From Brasilonema sennae CENA114 (GTDB taxonomy: Bacteria > Cyanobacteriota > Cyanobacteriia > Cyanobacteriales > Nostocaceae): DNA of 64,000 bases. Below the pieces are notes generated by a model that was not told the DNA's origin, did no database searches, and saw nothing but the letters and a program-made list of their open reading frames with translations. This document shows, in pieces, positions 46,117 through 54,610 of the stretch. The position numbers and the translations under genes were made by a program. The first letter of the stretch is position 1. Every line of letters starts with the position of its first letter. Location of the stretch: positions 2,306,654 through 2,370,653 of the forward strand of contig NZ_CP030118.1 of assembly GCF_006968745.1 (NCBI RefSeq). The letters are read 5' to 3'.

Positions 46117-46404
46117 ATGAAGTTTATTTGCTCTGCGAAATCTATGAATCATAAGCCAACCCCTCACTCTGACTCTCCGATAGAACTAAGTATTGCTCGT
46201 GAACGCCTGCGACAAGCACGTTATAGTTTTAATCTTGCAATAATTTCTACCGCAGTGTCTGCTTTTATTAGTCTTACAGGTGCTGGGCTTCTGCTGACAG
46301 GAAAAGCGAATGAAGGTGCAGTGACTGCTGCTTGTGGAATGATTGCGAGTGTCCGATGTGTTGAACTTGCTAAAGATGCTAATGACAGACTTGATGAAAT
46401 TTGA
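46117..46404 (+). CDS. TRADD-N-associated two-transmembrane protein
   Basis: 95 residues (or 86 from ATG 46144). The pattern ARERLRQARYSFNLAIISTA, GAGLLLTGKANEGAVTAACG and VRCVELAKDANDRLDEI is that of the cyanobacterial TRADD-N-associated two-TM domain (CyanoTRADDas_TM), recognised from memory. Two TM helices are visible (about 41-62 and 67-83). In conflict systems such proteins are thought to act at the membrane downstream of TRADD-N partners. The divergent neighbour at 44124 carries a TRADD-N-like region, which supports a functional pair. Confidence 0.78.
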   Translation: MKFICSAKSMNHKPTPHSDSPIELSIARERLRQARYSFNLAIISTAVSAFISLTGAGLLLTGKANEGAVTAACGMIASVRCVELAKDANDRLDEI

Positions 46405-46492
46405 TCTGTAATGTGATTGCCCCTGAGAAATTCTGACTTTGCTATAGGTCAATACAGTTCAGTTAAGGATTATTGCTAACCATTCCACGTAT

Positions 46493-46520
46493 GTAGAAAC
46501 GTTGCATGCAACGTCTCTAC
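46493..46520. repeat. Palindromic dispersed repeat with GTTGCATGCAAC core
   Basis: A 28-bp near-perfect palindrome of the form GTAGAGACG-TTGCATGCAA-CGTCTCTAC (one arm has AAAC for GAGAC). This element is familiar from many Nostocales genomes. The short open frame starting in it (46506-46724) is probably not a gene. Confidence 0.8.
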
Positions 46521-46699
46521 ATTGCAGTCCTGATAACGGTTTTGCTCTTATCTAAACTGTATTATGCTACAGGTAAAGACGAACAGAGTCACTTACCTGT
46601 AGCAGGTTTAGTTGAATATTTTTGCTTAGGAAATGCTCGACTGTGCGCACCGCTGCACCCAGAAGTAGCGACAGTACCCCTTGATTTACTTGGTCTTGG

Positions 46700-47893
46700 T
46701 TATTTTTCAGATGAAATAATATGAATATCAGTTTGGTGAAGCGATCGCATCAGTTGGTGAATCAAAGACTCTGTAAATATCATTTGCCATTTTGAGCGAC
46801 GAGTTTGACCCAATACTACCTGAGTAATTCGGTATGATTTTGCAACACGAGCAATTTCTTGTGCTACGTTTTGACCAGAGACTTGCAAAAACTCACCCTT
46901 AAACTCTTGGCAGATTTGCTTGCAAGTTTCAACATGCAGTGCTTCTACTTTTGTCAGAAAATGGTCTGGATTGTTTACAAACAGAACGTAGAACGGTGCG
47001 TTCATATAATCAGCAAATATAGCTCCGCGTCGAATCAATCGCACAGAGTTTGGCTCACAAGAAATGCAAACCAGAATTCGTTCGTGGATACAGTAGACAT
47101 TTGCGCTGAGAGCTTTAGCGTGAGAGTTTAGTCGAGCAGCTTGCTGAATCTCTTTCTTTTCTATGTTATCAGCTACCTGCCGCAGCGCTAGTTCTCGCAG
47201 AGCTACCAAGTTGGAACGCCGGAAGAAGTTTTGTATGGATGGCTCGATTTTTCTTGTTGGATAAATTTTACCTTCCAACAATCGCTCTTCTAATGTTTCT
47301 GGTGTTACATCCACAACAACGACTTGGTCTGCAGCTTCCAGTAAACTGTCTGGAATAAGCTCCTGTACAACGATACCCGTCATCTGGGTGACTTGATGGC
47401 ACAGACTCTCTAAGTGTTGTATGTTGACAGTAGAAAAAACATCAATACCTGCCGCCAAAATTGTCTCCACATCCTGGTACCGTCTGTTGCGCTCTGCTCC
47501 AGGAATGTTAATGTGTGCTAGTTCATCAACTAAAACAAGCTGAGGTTGGCGGGCAATGATCGCATCAGTATTCATCTCGGTGAAGATTAACCCGCCCTGT
47601 TCTATCTTGCTTGGTGGAATGACTTCTAAACCTTGTGTTTTAGCATCTGTTTCTGGGCGATCATGAGTTTCCAGCCATCCAAGAACAACATCTATACCAT
47701 CTTTTTTTTGTCGGCATGCTTCATCTAGCATCCTGTAGGTTTTCCCAACACCAGGAGCCATACCAATAAAAATCTTGTGCTTGCCGCGACGAGGTGGACG
47801 TAAGTAGGTACTGTTAGAGCAAACAGTATAAGAACTGTACATTATCTGCGCATTAACATTGCTACACACCATCTTACAGTGTTGGGAGCACAA
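46700..47893 (-). CDS. kdpD: KdpD sensor protein lacking the histidine kinase half
   Basis: 397 residues. The KdpD N-terminal domain has Walker A GMAPGVGKT (44-52), then DVVLGWLETHDRPET, VDELAHINIPG and DVFSTVNIQHLESL. A universal-stress-protein-like domain follows (about 250-395, ILVCISCEPNSVRLIRRGA). It ends there: the TM region, GAF, HisKA and ATPase parts of full KdpD are absent. Such short KdpD proteins are known in some cyanobacteria. It must signal through another protein. It lies on the same strand as kdpABC, with 3.4 kb of other genes between. Confidence 0.92.
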   Translation of the reverse strand: MCSQHCKMVCSNVNAQIMYSSYTVCSNSTYLRPPRRGKHKIFIGMAPGVGKTYRMLDEACRQKKDGIDVVLGWLETHDRPETDAKTQGLEVIPPSKIEQGGLIFTEMNTDAIIARQPQLVLVDELAHINIPGAERNRRYQDVETILAAGIDVFSTVNIQHLESLCHQVTQMTGIVVQELIPDSLLEAADQVVVVDVTPETLEERLLEGKIYPTRKIEPSIQNFFRRSNLVALRELALRQVADNIEKKEIQQAARLNSHAKALSANVYCIHERILVCISCEPNSVRLIRRGAIFADYMNAPFYVLFVNNPDHFLTKVEALHVETCKQICQEFKGEFLQVSGQNVAQEIARVAKSYRITQVVLGQTRRSKWQMIFTESLIHQLMRSLHQTDIHIISSEK

Positions 47894-48268
47894 AGCCCAC
47901 TCCTTCTAGGTGTGGGATGAATGCGTTGCACCGTCGGTGCAGTCTAAATACCTAAGAAAAATTGGCGTTGGTGAATTGAAGTATGAAATTCAAAAATCCA
48001 AAATCTCAAACTCTTACTCTCTGCGCCTGGTGCGTCTCTGCCCGAGAGAAATTCATACCTATATTCAGCAATGCCCAAATCTTTTCTTCTCAAGATAGCT
48101 TATAGATCAAATCCATATCTCTAAATAGATAGAGTTTATTTTAGATACTAAACATCTATATAATTTAATATATAGCATATTTGATCTTAAAATCTATCTG
48201 GAATGGCATCATTTTTTGATAAAAAAGTTACATAATAATAACATGAAAGTTTAAAAACACTTTTTTTA
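47894..48268. other. Upstream region of kdpD, AT-rich
   Basis: About 375 bases between kdpD (minus) and the RCK_C fragment (plus). It includes a small TGCACCG/CGGTGCA hairpin near 47925, an AT-rich tract rich in ATATCT/AGATAT motifs (48105-48200) and a hairpin AAACACT/AGTGTTT at 48255-48274. It should contain the kdpD promoter. Confidence 0.45.
48112..48134. promoter_or_regulatory. Inverted repeat TATCT-n6-AGATA, candidate regulator site
   Basis: ATATCTCTAAATAGATAG contains TATCT (48116-48120) and AGATA (48127-48131). A related and better palindrome is found at 56864-56883 upstream of kdpA. Both lie ahead of kdp genes, which suggests a shared regulator, but two sites are weak evidence. Confidence 0.35.
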
Positions 48269-48606
48269 GTGTTTGGGTTTGTGTTTCAAGAAAAAGATTT
48301 TATTGAGCCGAGTCTAATTGGTGTTTTCATTGAACCCAATAGTACTCTATGCGGCGTTTTTTTACCGATATTCAGTTACCGGAAAAATGTGTTTTCTTGG
48401 GATTTTTCAGAGAAGAAAAAGTCATTCCAGCAACAGAAAATCCCACGATTTCTTTTGGAGACGAGATATTAGCAGTTGCTATTCATCCAATGATGACTCC
48501 TGCTCTGAAAGTCGCTCTTAAAAGAACCCATCCCATTTACTATTCGCTCAATCAAACATGTTTACTTGAAGCGAAGCCTGGACTCAGCCAAGCTTCTAGT
48601 TCATGA
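48269..48606 (+). pseudogene. RCK_C (TrkA C-terminal) domain gene with frameshift
   Basis: Two frames join to make an RCK_C domain, the ligand-binding regulatory domain of potassium channels and transporters. The first reads EPSLIGVFIEPNSTLCG (48302-48355). The second continues FFTDIQLPEKCVFLGFF...GDEILAVAIHPMMTPALKVAL (48358-48606), the classic DxxLPE and GDxxL pattern. The switch falls in a run of seven T (48356-48362); one extra base would restore the frame. The protein would be about 110 residues, a free-standing RCK_C. It may be broken or use slippage. Its place in the Kdp locus fits a role in potassium control. Confidence 0.68.
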
Positions 48607-48702
48607 TTTTAGAAACTTAAACTCTTTTAGCAATTCAATTTTTGTAAAAGTGTAGCCACCTAATATTCTTTAATGACTCGATTTTAAAAAATTCTTGATA
48701 TT

Positions 48703-49245
48703 ATGATTCCGTTGTTACGTTTAATTATCCCTGGGGCGATCGCCCTTATTCCCTCCCTGGTTAGCCAAGGTAATGACTTTGTTCAACAATACACGATTCA
48801 ACAGCTTCAAGAAACAAGGAAATGTTTTAACTGTGATCTATCAGGAATGAACTTGTCGGGGGCAAACCTAGAAGGAGTTGATCTGCGCTCAACTAACCTT
48901 CAAGCAGTTAATTTAAAGAACGCCAATCTCCGGTATGCAAATTTGGAGTGGGTTGATCTTCGCGAAGCAAATTTGCAAGGAGCGGATCTCACTGGAGCAA
49001 ACCTCAAGAGTACATTACTCGTTGGTGCTGATTTGCAGCGGACAAATCTAGAAGCATCTAAGCTAAATAGAACTGATTTCAGGAATGCCAATCTCAGCGG
49101 TGCAAATCTTGCGAAAGCTTCAAGAACTGACGACATCCAAAATAATCGCTCTGTCACTTTATGCGAAACAATACTGCCAGATGGAATGACATCGGGTCGA
49201 AACTGCCAGGGGTTGGCGACTGGTTCGTCCACATTATCAAATTAA
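48703..49245 (+). CDS. Exported pentapeptide-repeat protein
   Basis: 180 residues. The N-terminus (IPLLRLIIPGAIALIPSLVSQG) is a signal peptide or anchor. About 16 pentapeptide units follow (CDLSGMNLSGANLEGVDL...ANLSGANLAKA), forming a right-handed beta-helix. A cysteine-containing tail (TLCETILPDG, GRNCQGL) ends it, a pattern common in secreted cyanobacterial pentapeptide proteins. Function unknown. It lies 100 bases after the RCK_C fragment on the same strand. Confidence 0.85.
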   Translation: MIPLLRLIIPGAIALIPSLVSQGNDFVQQYTIQQLQETRKCFNCDLSGMNLSGANLEGVDLRSTNLQAVNLKNANLRYANLEWVDLREANLQGADLTGANLKSTLLVGADLQRTNLEASKLNRTDFRNANLSGANLAKASRTDDIQNNRSVTLCETILPDGMTSGRNCQGLATGSSTLSN

Positions 49246-49330
49246 CCTGTTCTACTATCTTTTGGTCAAAGTGTTACCAGTACCTGTGTAGCTGTGTGCT
49301 GGTTTCACGCTTTCCTATCTGACTACTTAC

Positions 49331-49443
49331 AACGGTTTTCATATGAATAGACCACAAATCGTAGGGTGGGCATTGCTCACAAAAGCCTACGTGATAGATA
49401 TTTGAGATATTGATGAGCAATGCCCACCTTACAGAAAACCGCT
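49331..49443. repeat. Dispersed palindromic repeat, GTAGGGTGGGCA family (copy 2) with outer inverted repeat
   Basis: Inner arms GTAGGGTGGGCATTGCTCA (49361-49379) and TGAGCAATGCCCACCTTAC (49414-49432) pair almost perfectly. Outer arms AACGGTTTTC (49331-49340) and GAAAACCGCT (49434-49443) also pair. So this copy looks like a complete small element with nested inverted repeats. Confidence 0.8.
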
Positions 49444-49533
49444 CTAATAAACCTCTTACAAAAGTGAGATTTTACAAAATTATTTTCCCAGTGAAGCCTT
49501 CCCAACTTTTGCAACAAGTTTAATACATTAACC

Positions 49534-49905
49534 TTAAAGCTTCATTTTCCATATCTTTTCTAAAGTTTCAATTTGCTGTTTCCTTTGAGAAGGAACCGTC
49601 TCGTCAATTTCAGGCCTTATGTTCTGTATCTTTTGTAAAGTTTCAAATGCTTTAAGGATTTCAGCCTTTCGTTTGGGACGCAGCTTTTGATACCTTTTAT
49701 ACTGAAGTAAACATCCCAAGATAAAGCCGAGCAACACGAAAGTTAGGAAAAATCCTAAAAGATAGTCTATATTATTGTAAGTTTCCTTGTTAAAGTTTGA
49801 TTGACTCGCCCCAGTTGTCTGAGAAATGCTTGCAACGTAAAGGGATTGCGCACTCAAAGTGGAAAGTTTGTAAATAATTTGCACATCAACGTTGATAAGA
49901 GTCAT
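49534..49905 (-). CDS. Small membrane protein translationally coupled to a Ser/Thr kinase
   Basis: 123 residues from ATG 49905, which overlaps the kinase stop as ATGA. No family recognised. A probable extracytoplasmic N-terminal part (about 1-45, LINVDVQIIYKLSTLSAQSL) is followed by one TM helix (about 49-70, LLGFFLTFVLLGFILGCLL) and a basic helical cytoplasmic tail (KRYQKLRPKRKAEILKAFETL). It is probably a partner or substrate of the kinase. Confidence 0.68.
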   Translation of the reverse strand: MTLINVDVQIIYKLSTLSAQSLYVASISQTTGASQSNFNKETYNNIDYLLGFFLTFVLLGFILGCLLQYKRYQKLRPKRKAEILKAFETLQKIQNIRPEIDETVPSQRKQQIETLEKIWKMKL

Positions 49906-51224
49906 CTCACTTTCGTCCTCAAGTTTTCTACTTTCCAAGTAGGATTCGTCAAATGTGATTGAATTCCGGTGACGCAAGCAATAATTAAAAAAGCAACGTA
50001 AGTAACAGTAATTGCTGTAAAAATCCTCCAGAGTATATTACGTAAAACTGCTTGATCTCTTTGATTTCCAAGAGTTGGTGTAGCAGCCTCCGCTAGACAC
50101 GGATGTAGAAATGTAGCTACTTTTCGGGCAATATTTTTTGCTTCCATTTTGCCGCTCAAGTAATACCAAGCTTGAGTCTGGGGGTCAAAAATTCTGACAG
50201 AATCGATGGAGTGAATATTTAGTGCTGTAGCATATGGGATTATTGAAGCAGGTAGATCTTCTTTAAGACTAAACCCGAAGTAAAAATCGTCATTGTCTGT
50301 GCTTGTTCTTTCAGGTGGTTTTGATGGAAAAACAACCTGTTTTGGCAAATCATTCAAGTCTGCCAGAACCTCTTTTGCAGATTGATAGCGTTGTTTGGTT
50401 GCTCTTTGTAGCAACTTGCATAAAACCTGCTCTAGAGAAGAGCTAATTGGTGTAGTCAAATATGAGCGCCATATCCAAGCATCTTCATTACAATCATGCA
50501 GTTCAAATGGCGACATCAGTGTGAGCAAATGCAAGCAAGTGACACCCAGGCTGTAAAGATCGCTGGCAAAAACAGGTTTGCCCTTTACTTGCTCAGGTGC
50601 TGCGTATTCAGCACTACCAATAGTGGTTCCGGTTTGTTCAGGAATTATGTTGGCAGAATACTTCGCAACCCCGAAATCTACTAACATTAGTTGACCATAA
50701 CTGCGGCTACGAATAATGTTTGTCGGTTTAATGTCGCGGTGAATTACCTGATGATCATGAACAAACTGCAAAACAGGTAATAACTCCAAGAGTAACTGCC
50801 GAATTTCAGCTTCATTGAATGCTCCCTGTTGCGCCAATTCCTCTTCCAAAGTTTCTCCGTCAATCCATTCTTGGACTAAATACTGCTGTCCATCCTGCTC
50901 AAAGGAGTCTAACAATTGGGGAATCTGGGGATGCTTACCAAGTTGTGCTAAAAGTACAGATTCCTGGTGAAATAGTTTTCTTGCTTTCTGGTGATGGTGT
51001 GTAGCTTGATGATTTGGAAATAATTGCTTGATGAGGCAGAATTCGTTTTCTACCTGACGATCTTCATCGACAGCGAGAAAAGTTTTACTAAATCCTCCTG
51101 TAGCAAGGGGTTTGAGGATATGGTAGCGGTTATTGAGCAGCGAATTATCCTGATTAAGGGAAGAAATGCTACCATCCTCCAAAGGCTGAAAGGATTTGTG
51201 GGTGGAGGGAAAACTGTCGCTCAT
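49902..51224 (-). CDS. Serine/threonine protein kinase in the kdp locus
   Basis: 440 residues. The kinase domain carries LATGGFSKTFLA, LIKQLFPN with the ATP Lys, HRDIKPTN, DFGVAK and APEQ; all catalytic residues are present. A C-terminal domain (about 310-400, SIDSVRIFDPQTQAWYYLSG) and one TM helix (about 408-430) follow. It lies 107 bases downstream of kdpC on the same strand and is coupled to a small membrane protein. It may adjust Kdp activity by phosphorylation; this is inference from position. Confidence 0.88.
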   Translation of the reverse strand: MSDSFPSTHKSFQPLEDGSISSLNQDNSLLNNRYHILKPLATGGFSKTFLAVDEDRQVENEFCLIKQLFPNHQATHHHQKARKLFHQESVLLAQLGKHPQIPQLLDSFEQDGQQYLVQEWIDGETLEEELAQQGAFNEAEIRQLLLELLPVLQFVHDHQVIHRDIKPTNIIRSRSYGQLMLVDFGVAKYSANIIPEQTGTTIGSAEYAAPEQVKGKPVFASDLYSLGVTCLHLLTLMSPFELHDCNEDAWIWRSYLTTPISSSLEQVLCKLLQRATKQRYQSAKEVLADLNDLPKQVVFPSKPPERTSTDNDDFYFGFSLKEDLPASIIPYATALNIHSIDSVRIFDPQTQAWYYLSGKMEAKNIARKVATFLHPCLAEAATPTLGNQRDQAVLRNILWRIFTAITVTYVAFLIIACVTGIQSHLTNPTWKVENLRTKVR

Positions 51225-51331
51225 AGAAATCGTGGTTGGTCAATTTTCATTTGCAAAGAATAAAGATAAGTACAGGGAACGGTTCTTTCCTAGACTTTCC
51301 ATCCCCTGATGCTCTTATTTCTCTATCTTTC

Positions 51332-51979
51332 TCACGAAATTGAGGGTTTTAATACATCCAAAGCTAGATTCAGCTTCAACAGGTTGACTCCTGGTTCACC
51401 AAAGATGCCCAGAAAGCGACCATCAGTATTTTGACCAATCAAGGTTTCAAGCTGATTCGGCTGGAGTCCTCGCGCTTTTGCCACGCGTGCAATTTGCGCC
51501 CTAGCAGCTTCGGGGCTGATGTGCGGATCAAGACTGGAACCAGAGGTGTAGACTAAATCGGCAGTAGGTTGCACACCTGCTTTTTTGAGTCGATTGAGGT
51601 CACCTTCAGTTTGTTTTTTGGGGTCGGGGTCATTTTTGCCCTTAATACGACTGAGTAAGTCTGGATTACTGGGAGCCAAGTTGCTCGCACCAGAGACTCC
51701 AGTTTTGAGAACACCAGCTTCATCCTTTTTCGGGTCAGCAGTGCTGTAGCTGGTGGTGCTGGGGCGACTATTGAAGTAACGATCAGAAGTAAAAGGCTGA
51801 CCAATTAATGCTGAACCAGTAACCTTACCCTGAGCATTTTTAAGTAAGCTGCCATTTGCCTGAAACGGGAACAAAATCTGCCCACAAGCAATCATTACAA
51901 ATGGGTAAATGATAGCTGTAATCAGCCAAAGGACTATGGTAGAACGAACGGCTCTACCTGCATCACGTGCAAAACTCAT
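51332..51979 (-). CDS. kdpC: Potassium-transporting ATPase KdpC subunit
   Basis: 215 residues from ATG 51979. One N-terminal TM helix (STIVLWLITAIIYPFVMIACGQ) leads into the typical periplasmic domain: GSALIGQPFTSDRYFNSRPSTTSY, SSLDPHISPEAARAQI and GEPGVNLLKLNLALD. KdpC stabilises the KdpFABC complex and aids K+ binding. The start overlaps the upstream gene stop as TGATG, so translation is coupled. Confidence 0.95.
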   Translation of the reverse strand: MSFARDAGRAVRSTIVLWLITAIIYPFVMIACGQILFPFQANGSLLKNAQGKVTGSALIGQPFTSDRYFNSRPSTTSYSTADPKKDEAGVLKTGVSGASNLAPSNPDLLSRIKGKNDPDPKKQTEGDLNRLKKAGVQPTADLVYTSGSSLDPHISPEAARAQIARVAKARGLQPNQLETLIGQNTDGRFLGIFGEPGVNLLKLNLALDVLKPSIS

Positions 51980-52260
51980 CAGAATCTCTCCGGTACAAAC
52001 ATCACGAAAAACAGATAGATAGAAAGACCAACCGTCACCAGTCCTAACAGTCCTAATGCCCAAGCTTGGGTGGGGGAAAATGTTTCATTAGTGGCAGCGT
52101 AAACCACAGGCGCAACCACTAAGTTAAAACACATCCCGAAAAACAGATACAACGGCAGCTTTTGTCTCTTGGCAGAAGACCAGGTTTCAATCACTGCTTC
52201 AAACACAGAGTCAGAGATTTGGGGTGGTGGGATTGTAGGTTGTCTACGAAGGAGTTTCAT
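51979..52260 (-). CDS. kdpF: KdpF-like subunit with N-terminal extension
   Basis: 93 residues. The C-terminal helix WALGLLGLVTVGLSIYLFFVMFVPERF is the KdpF pattern (a single TM helix that stabilises the complex). An additional N-terminal part with a second TM helix (KLPLYLFFGMCFNLVVAPVVYAA) precedes it. Ordinary KdpF is about 30 residues. It lies between kdpB and kdpC, not before kdpA as in enterobacteria. This arrangement (also called KdpG or KdpN in cyanobacteria) is lineage-specific as far as I recall. Confidence 0.75.
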   Translation of the reverse strand: MKLLRRQPTIPPPQISDSVFEAVIETWSSAKRQKLPLYLFFGMCFNLVVAPVVYAATNETFSPTQAWALGLLGLVTVGLSIYLFFVMFVPERF

Positions 52261-52308
52261 GGGATTTTGTAGTAGTTAGTAAAGTTAATTGCACCAATCG
52301 GTGAGTAT

Positions 52309-54462
52309 TTAGGAGAACGGTAGGATAATATCTATCAATTTGATGGCAATAAAGGGAGCAATAATACCGCCAAGACCGTAGATGAGGATATTGCGTCGTA
52401 GCAGTTGATCTGCTGTCAGAGGACGGAATTTCACGCCTTTTAAAGCTATGGGAATGAGTGCTGGGATAATTAGGGCGTTGTAAATCAGCGCCGAGAGAAT
52501 GGCAGACTGGGCACTTTTTAATCCCATGATGTTCAGTGCACCAATTCCAGCCGCCGCAAAAATAGTCGGAATGATAGCGAAATACTTAGCAATATCGTTG
52601 GCAATAGAGAAGGTTGTTAATGCCCCACGGGTAATCAGCAGTTGTTTACCAATTGTCACCAAATCAATAAGCTTGGTGGGATCAGAGTCCAAGTCCACCA
52701 TGTTCGCAGCTTCTTTGGCGGCTTGTGTCCCAGAGTTCATCGCCACGCCGACATTTGCTTGCGCTAGCGCCGGGGCGTCGTTGGTACCGTCCCCAGTCAT
52801 AGCTACCAACTTGCCCTGGGCTTGTTCAGAGCGAATCACTTCAATTTTGTCTTCTGGGGTGGCTTCTGCGATAAAATCATCAACGCCCGCTTCTTGAGCT
52901 ATAACCTCAGCCGTAATGCGGTTGTCACCTGTGAGCATGATCGTCTTAACCCCCATCCGCCGGAGTTGGTCAAAGCGTTCGCGCAAACCTGGTTTCACAA
53001 TGTCTTTGAGGTAAATAACGCCATAGAGATCGTTCTCAAAGCAGACGGCTAACGGTGTCCCTCCTAACCGGGAAACTCTTTCATAAGCTGCGTCTAAATC
53101 ACTAGGAACATTGCCGTTACGGGAACGGACAAACCCCTTAATTGCATCCACTGCGCCTTTACGAACTTGTTTGCCATCGGGTAAATCGGTACCACTCATG
53201 CGGGTTTTCGCGGAGAACTCTACTCCCTCTGCTTTACTAGTATCAAAGTCTACCCCAACCCGCTGCCTTTCTGCCAGTCCCACGATTGATTTACCTTCTG
53301 GTGTTTCATCAAACACACTGGCTGCTAAGGAGATTCGCGCTACATCTTCAAGGGAATGACCATTCAGAGGAATAAATTCATCAGCCATCCGGTTTCCTAA
53401 GGTGATGGTACCTGTTTTATCTAGCACCAAGGAGTTGATGTCACCGCAGGCTTCTACGGCTCGTCCGGAAGTGGCAATCACATTAAACTGGGCAACTCTG
53501 TCCATCCCAGCGATACCAATGGCGCTCAACAAACCACCAATTGTGGTAGGGATGAGAGCAACCAGCAGTGAGATCAGGATGGCAATGCTAGCACCAGCGC
53601 GTAAACTGTTTCCTGCCTCAGCTCCATACACAGTGCTAATAAAGTTTGCAATATAACCAGCAAACGGTGGAATCGTTGATACCACAATCACAAAAACCTG
53701 CGTCAGCACAGCAAGCAGCACCGTCAGCGCAATCTCGTTGGGAGTTTTAGAGCGTTCTGCCCCCTCTACCAGGGCTATCATGCGGTCAATAAAACCTTGA
53801 CCTGGATCGGCTGTAATCCGAATCGTCAATTCGTCAGACAGCAACCGCGTACCCCCCGTCACTGAACTGGCAATGTCCGTGCCTGGTTGTTTTAGTACAG
53901 GGGCAGATTCTCCGGTGATGGCAGACTCATCCACCGAACCGATGCCTTGAGTCACTTCCCCATCAGCAGGAATCATGTTACCAGCAGTCACCTTTACCAA
54001 ATCACCTCGCCGCAGTTCGGTGGAGTTGATTTCTTTAATGGAACCATCAGGCAGCATTTTGCGGGCAACGGTGTCTGAACGCGTTGCTTTGAGTGCATCT
54101 GCTTGTGCCTTCCCGCGTCCTTCAGCCACGGATTCCGCAAAGTTCGCAAACAGGACTGTCAAAAATAGAATCAAGGTAATCAACCCGTTGAACAGGCGTT
54201 GCTGATTGATATCTGCCTGTACAGTGCCAAATAAATTGGGATCAACGCTCACTAGGAAAGTGACAATTGTTCCTACCCAGACGATAAACATGACTGGGTT
54301 TTTGACGGCAGTTCGAGGATTGAGTTTGACGAACGACTCCCGAATTGCTCTCTGGTACAATCCCCGCATATCTGCCTTGGGGCTATTCTTACGCGAGTCA
54401 CGGCTTCCTTTTGGAACACGAGGTGAACGGGAAGATGTGGATTGGTCAGTAGTACTTCGCAT
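52309..54462 (-). CDS. kdpB: Potassium-transporting P-type ATPase KdpB subunit
   Basis: 717 residues, complete. It is the ATP-hydrolysing subunit of the high-affinity K+ uptake complex in the inner membrane. The TGESAPV actuator motif, phosphorylation site DKTGT (Asp348), GGTPLAV nucleotide-domain motif, MLTGDN and [10 protein letters not shown] are all present. A basic, Ser-rich N-terminal extension of about 40 residues is longer than in E. coli. It lies between kdpA and the kdpF-like gene. Confidence 0.97.
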   Translation of the reverse strand: MRSTTDQSTSSRSPRVPKGSRDSRKNSPKADMRGLYQRAIRESFVKLNPRTAVKNPVMFIVWVGTIVTFLVSVDPNLFGTVQADINQQRLFNGLITLILFLTVLFANFAESVAEGRGKAQADALKATRSDTVARKMLPDGSIKEINSTELRRGDLVKVTAGNMIPADGEVTQGIGSVDESAITGESAPVLKQPGTDIASSVTGGTRLLSDELTIRITADPGQGFIDRMIALVEGAERSKTPNEIALTVLLAVLTQVFVIVVSTIPPFAGYIANFISTVYGAEAGNSLRAGASIAILISLLVALIPTTIGGLLSAIGIAGMDRVAQFNVIATSGRAVEACGDINSLVLDKTGTITLGNRMADEFIPLNGHSLEDVARISLAASVFDETPEGKSIVGLAERQRVGVDFDTSKAEGVEFSAKTRMSGTDLPDGKQVRKGAVDAIKGFVRSRNGNVPSDLDAAYERVSRLGGTPLAVCFENDLYGVIYLKDIVKPGLRERFDQLRRMGVKTIMLTGDNRITAEVIAQEAGVDDFIAEATPEDKIEVIRSEQAQGKLVAMTGDGTNDAPALAQANVGVAMNSGTQAAKEAANMVDLDSDPTKLIDLVTIGKQLLITRGALTTFSIANDIAKYFAIIPTIFAAAGIGALNIMGLKSAQSAILSALIYNALIIPALIPIALKGVKFRPLTADQLLRRNILIYGLGGIIAPFIAIKLIDIILPFS

Positions 54463-54470
54463 ACATTAGT

Positions 54471-54543
54471 CAGTTATCAGTTGTCAGTTACCAGTTACCA
54501 GTTAACAGTTATCAGTTATCAGTTATCAGTTATCAGTTATCAG
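54471..54543. repeat. Heptanucleotide tandem repeat CAGTTAT x10
   Basis: Ten consecutive 7-base units, of which CAGTTAT is the consensus (variants CAGTTGT, CAGTTAC, CAGTTAA near the left). The last five are perfect. The array fills the spacer between kdpA and kdpB and begins 9 bases upstream of the kdpB ATG, so its copy number could affect kdpB translation. Confidence 0.9.
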
Positions 54544-54610
54544 GGGGGTCAAGAAATCGCTTCCTCTATTCACTGTTCACTGTTTACTGATGACTGTTCA
54601 CTGATGGGTG

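Noticed and set aside
46506..46724. 72-codon plus-strand frame with a hydrophobic start
   Set aside because: It begins inside a dispersed palindrome and overlaps the kdpD end; no family or ribosome binding site.
47925..47945. Possible tRNA-like or riboswitch structure near GCACCGTCGGTGC
   Set aside because: Only a short hairpin; no TPsiC loop, acceptor stem or known riboswitch core could be matched.
54471..54543. CRISPR-like array before kdpB
   Set aside because: Units are 7 bases without spacers; it is a short tandem repeat.
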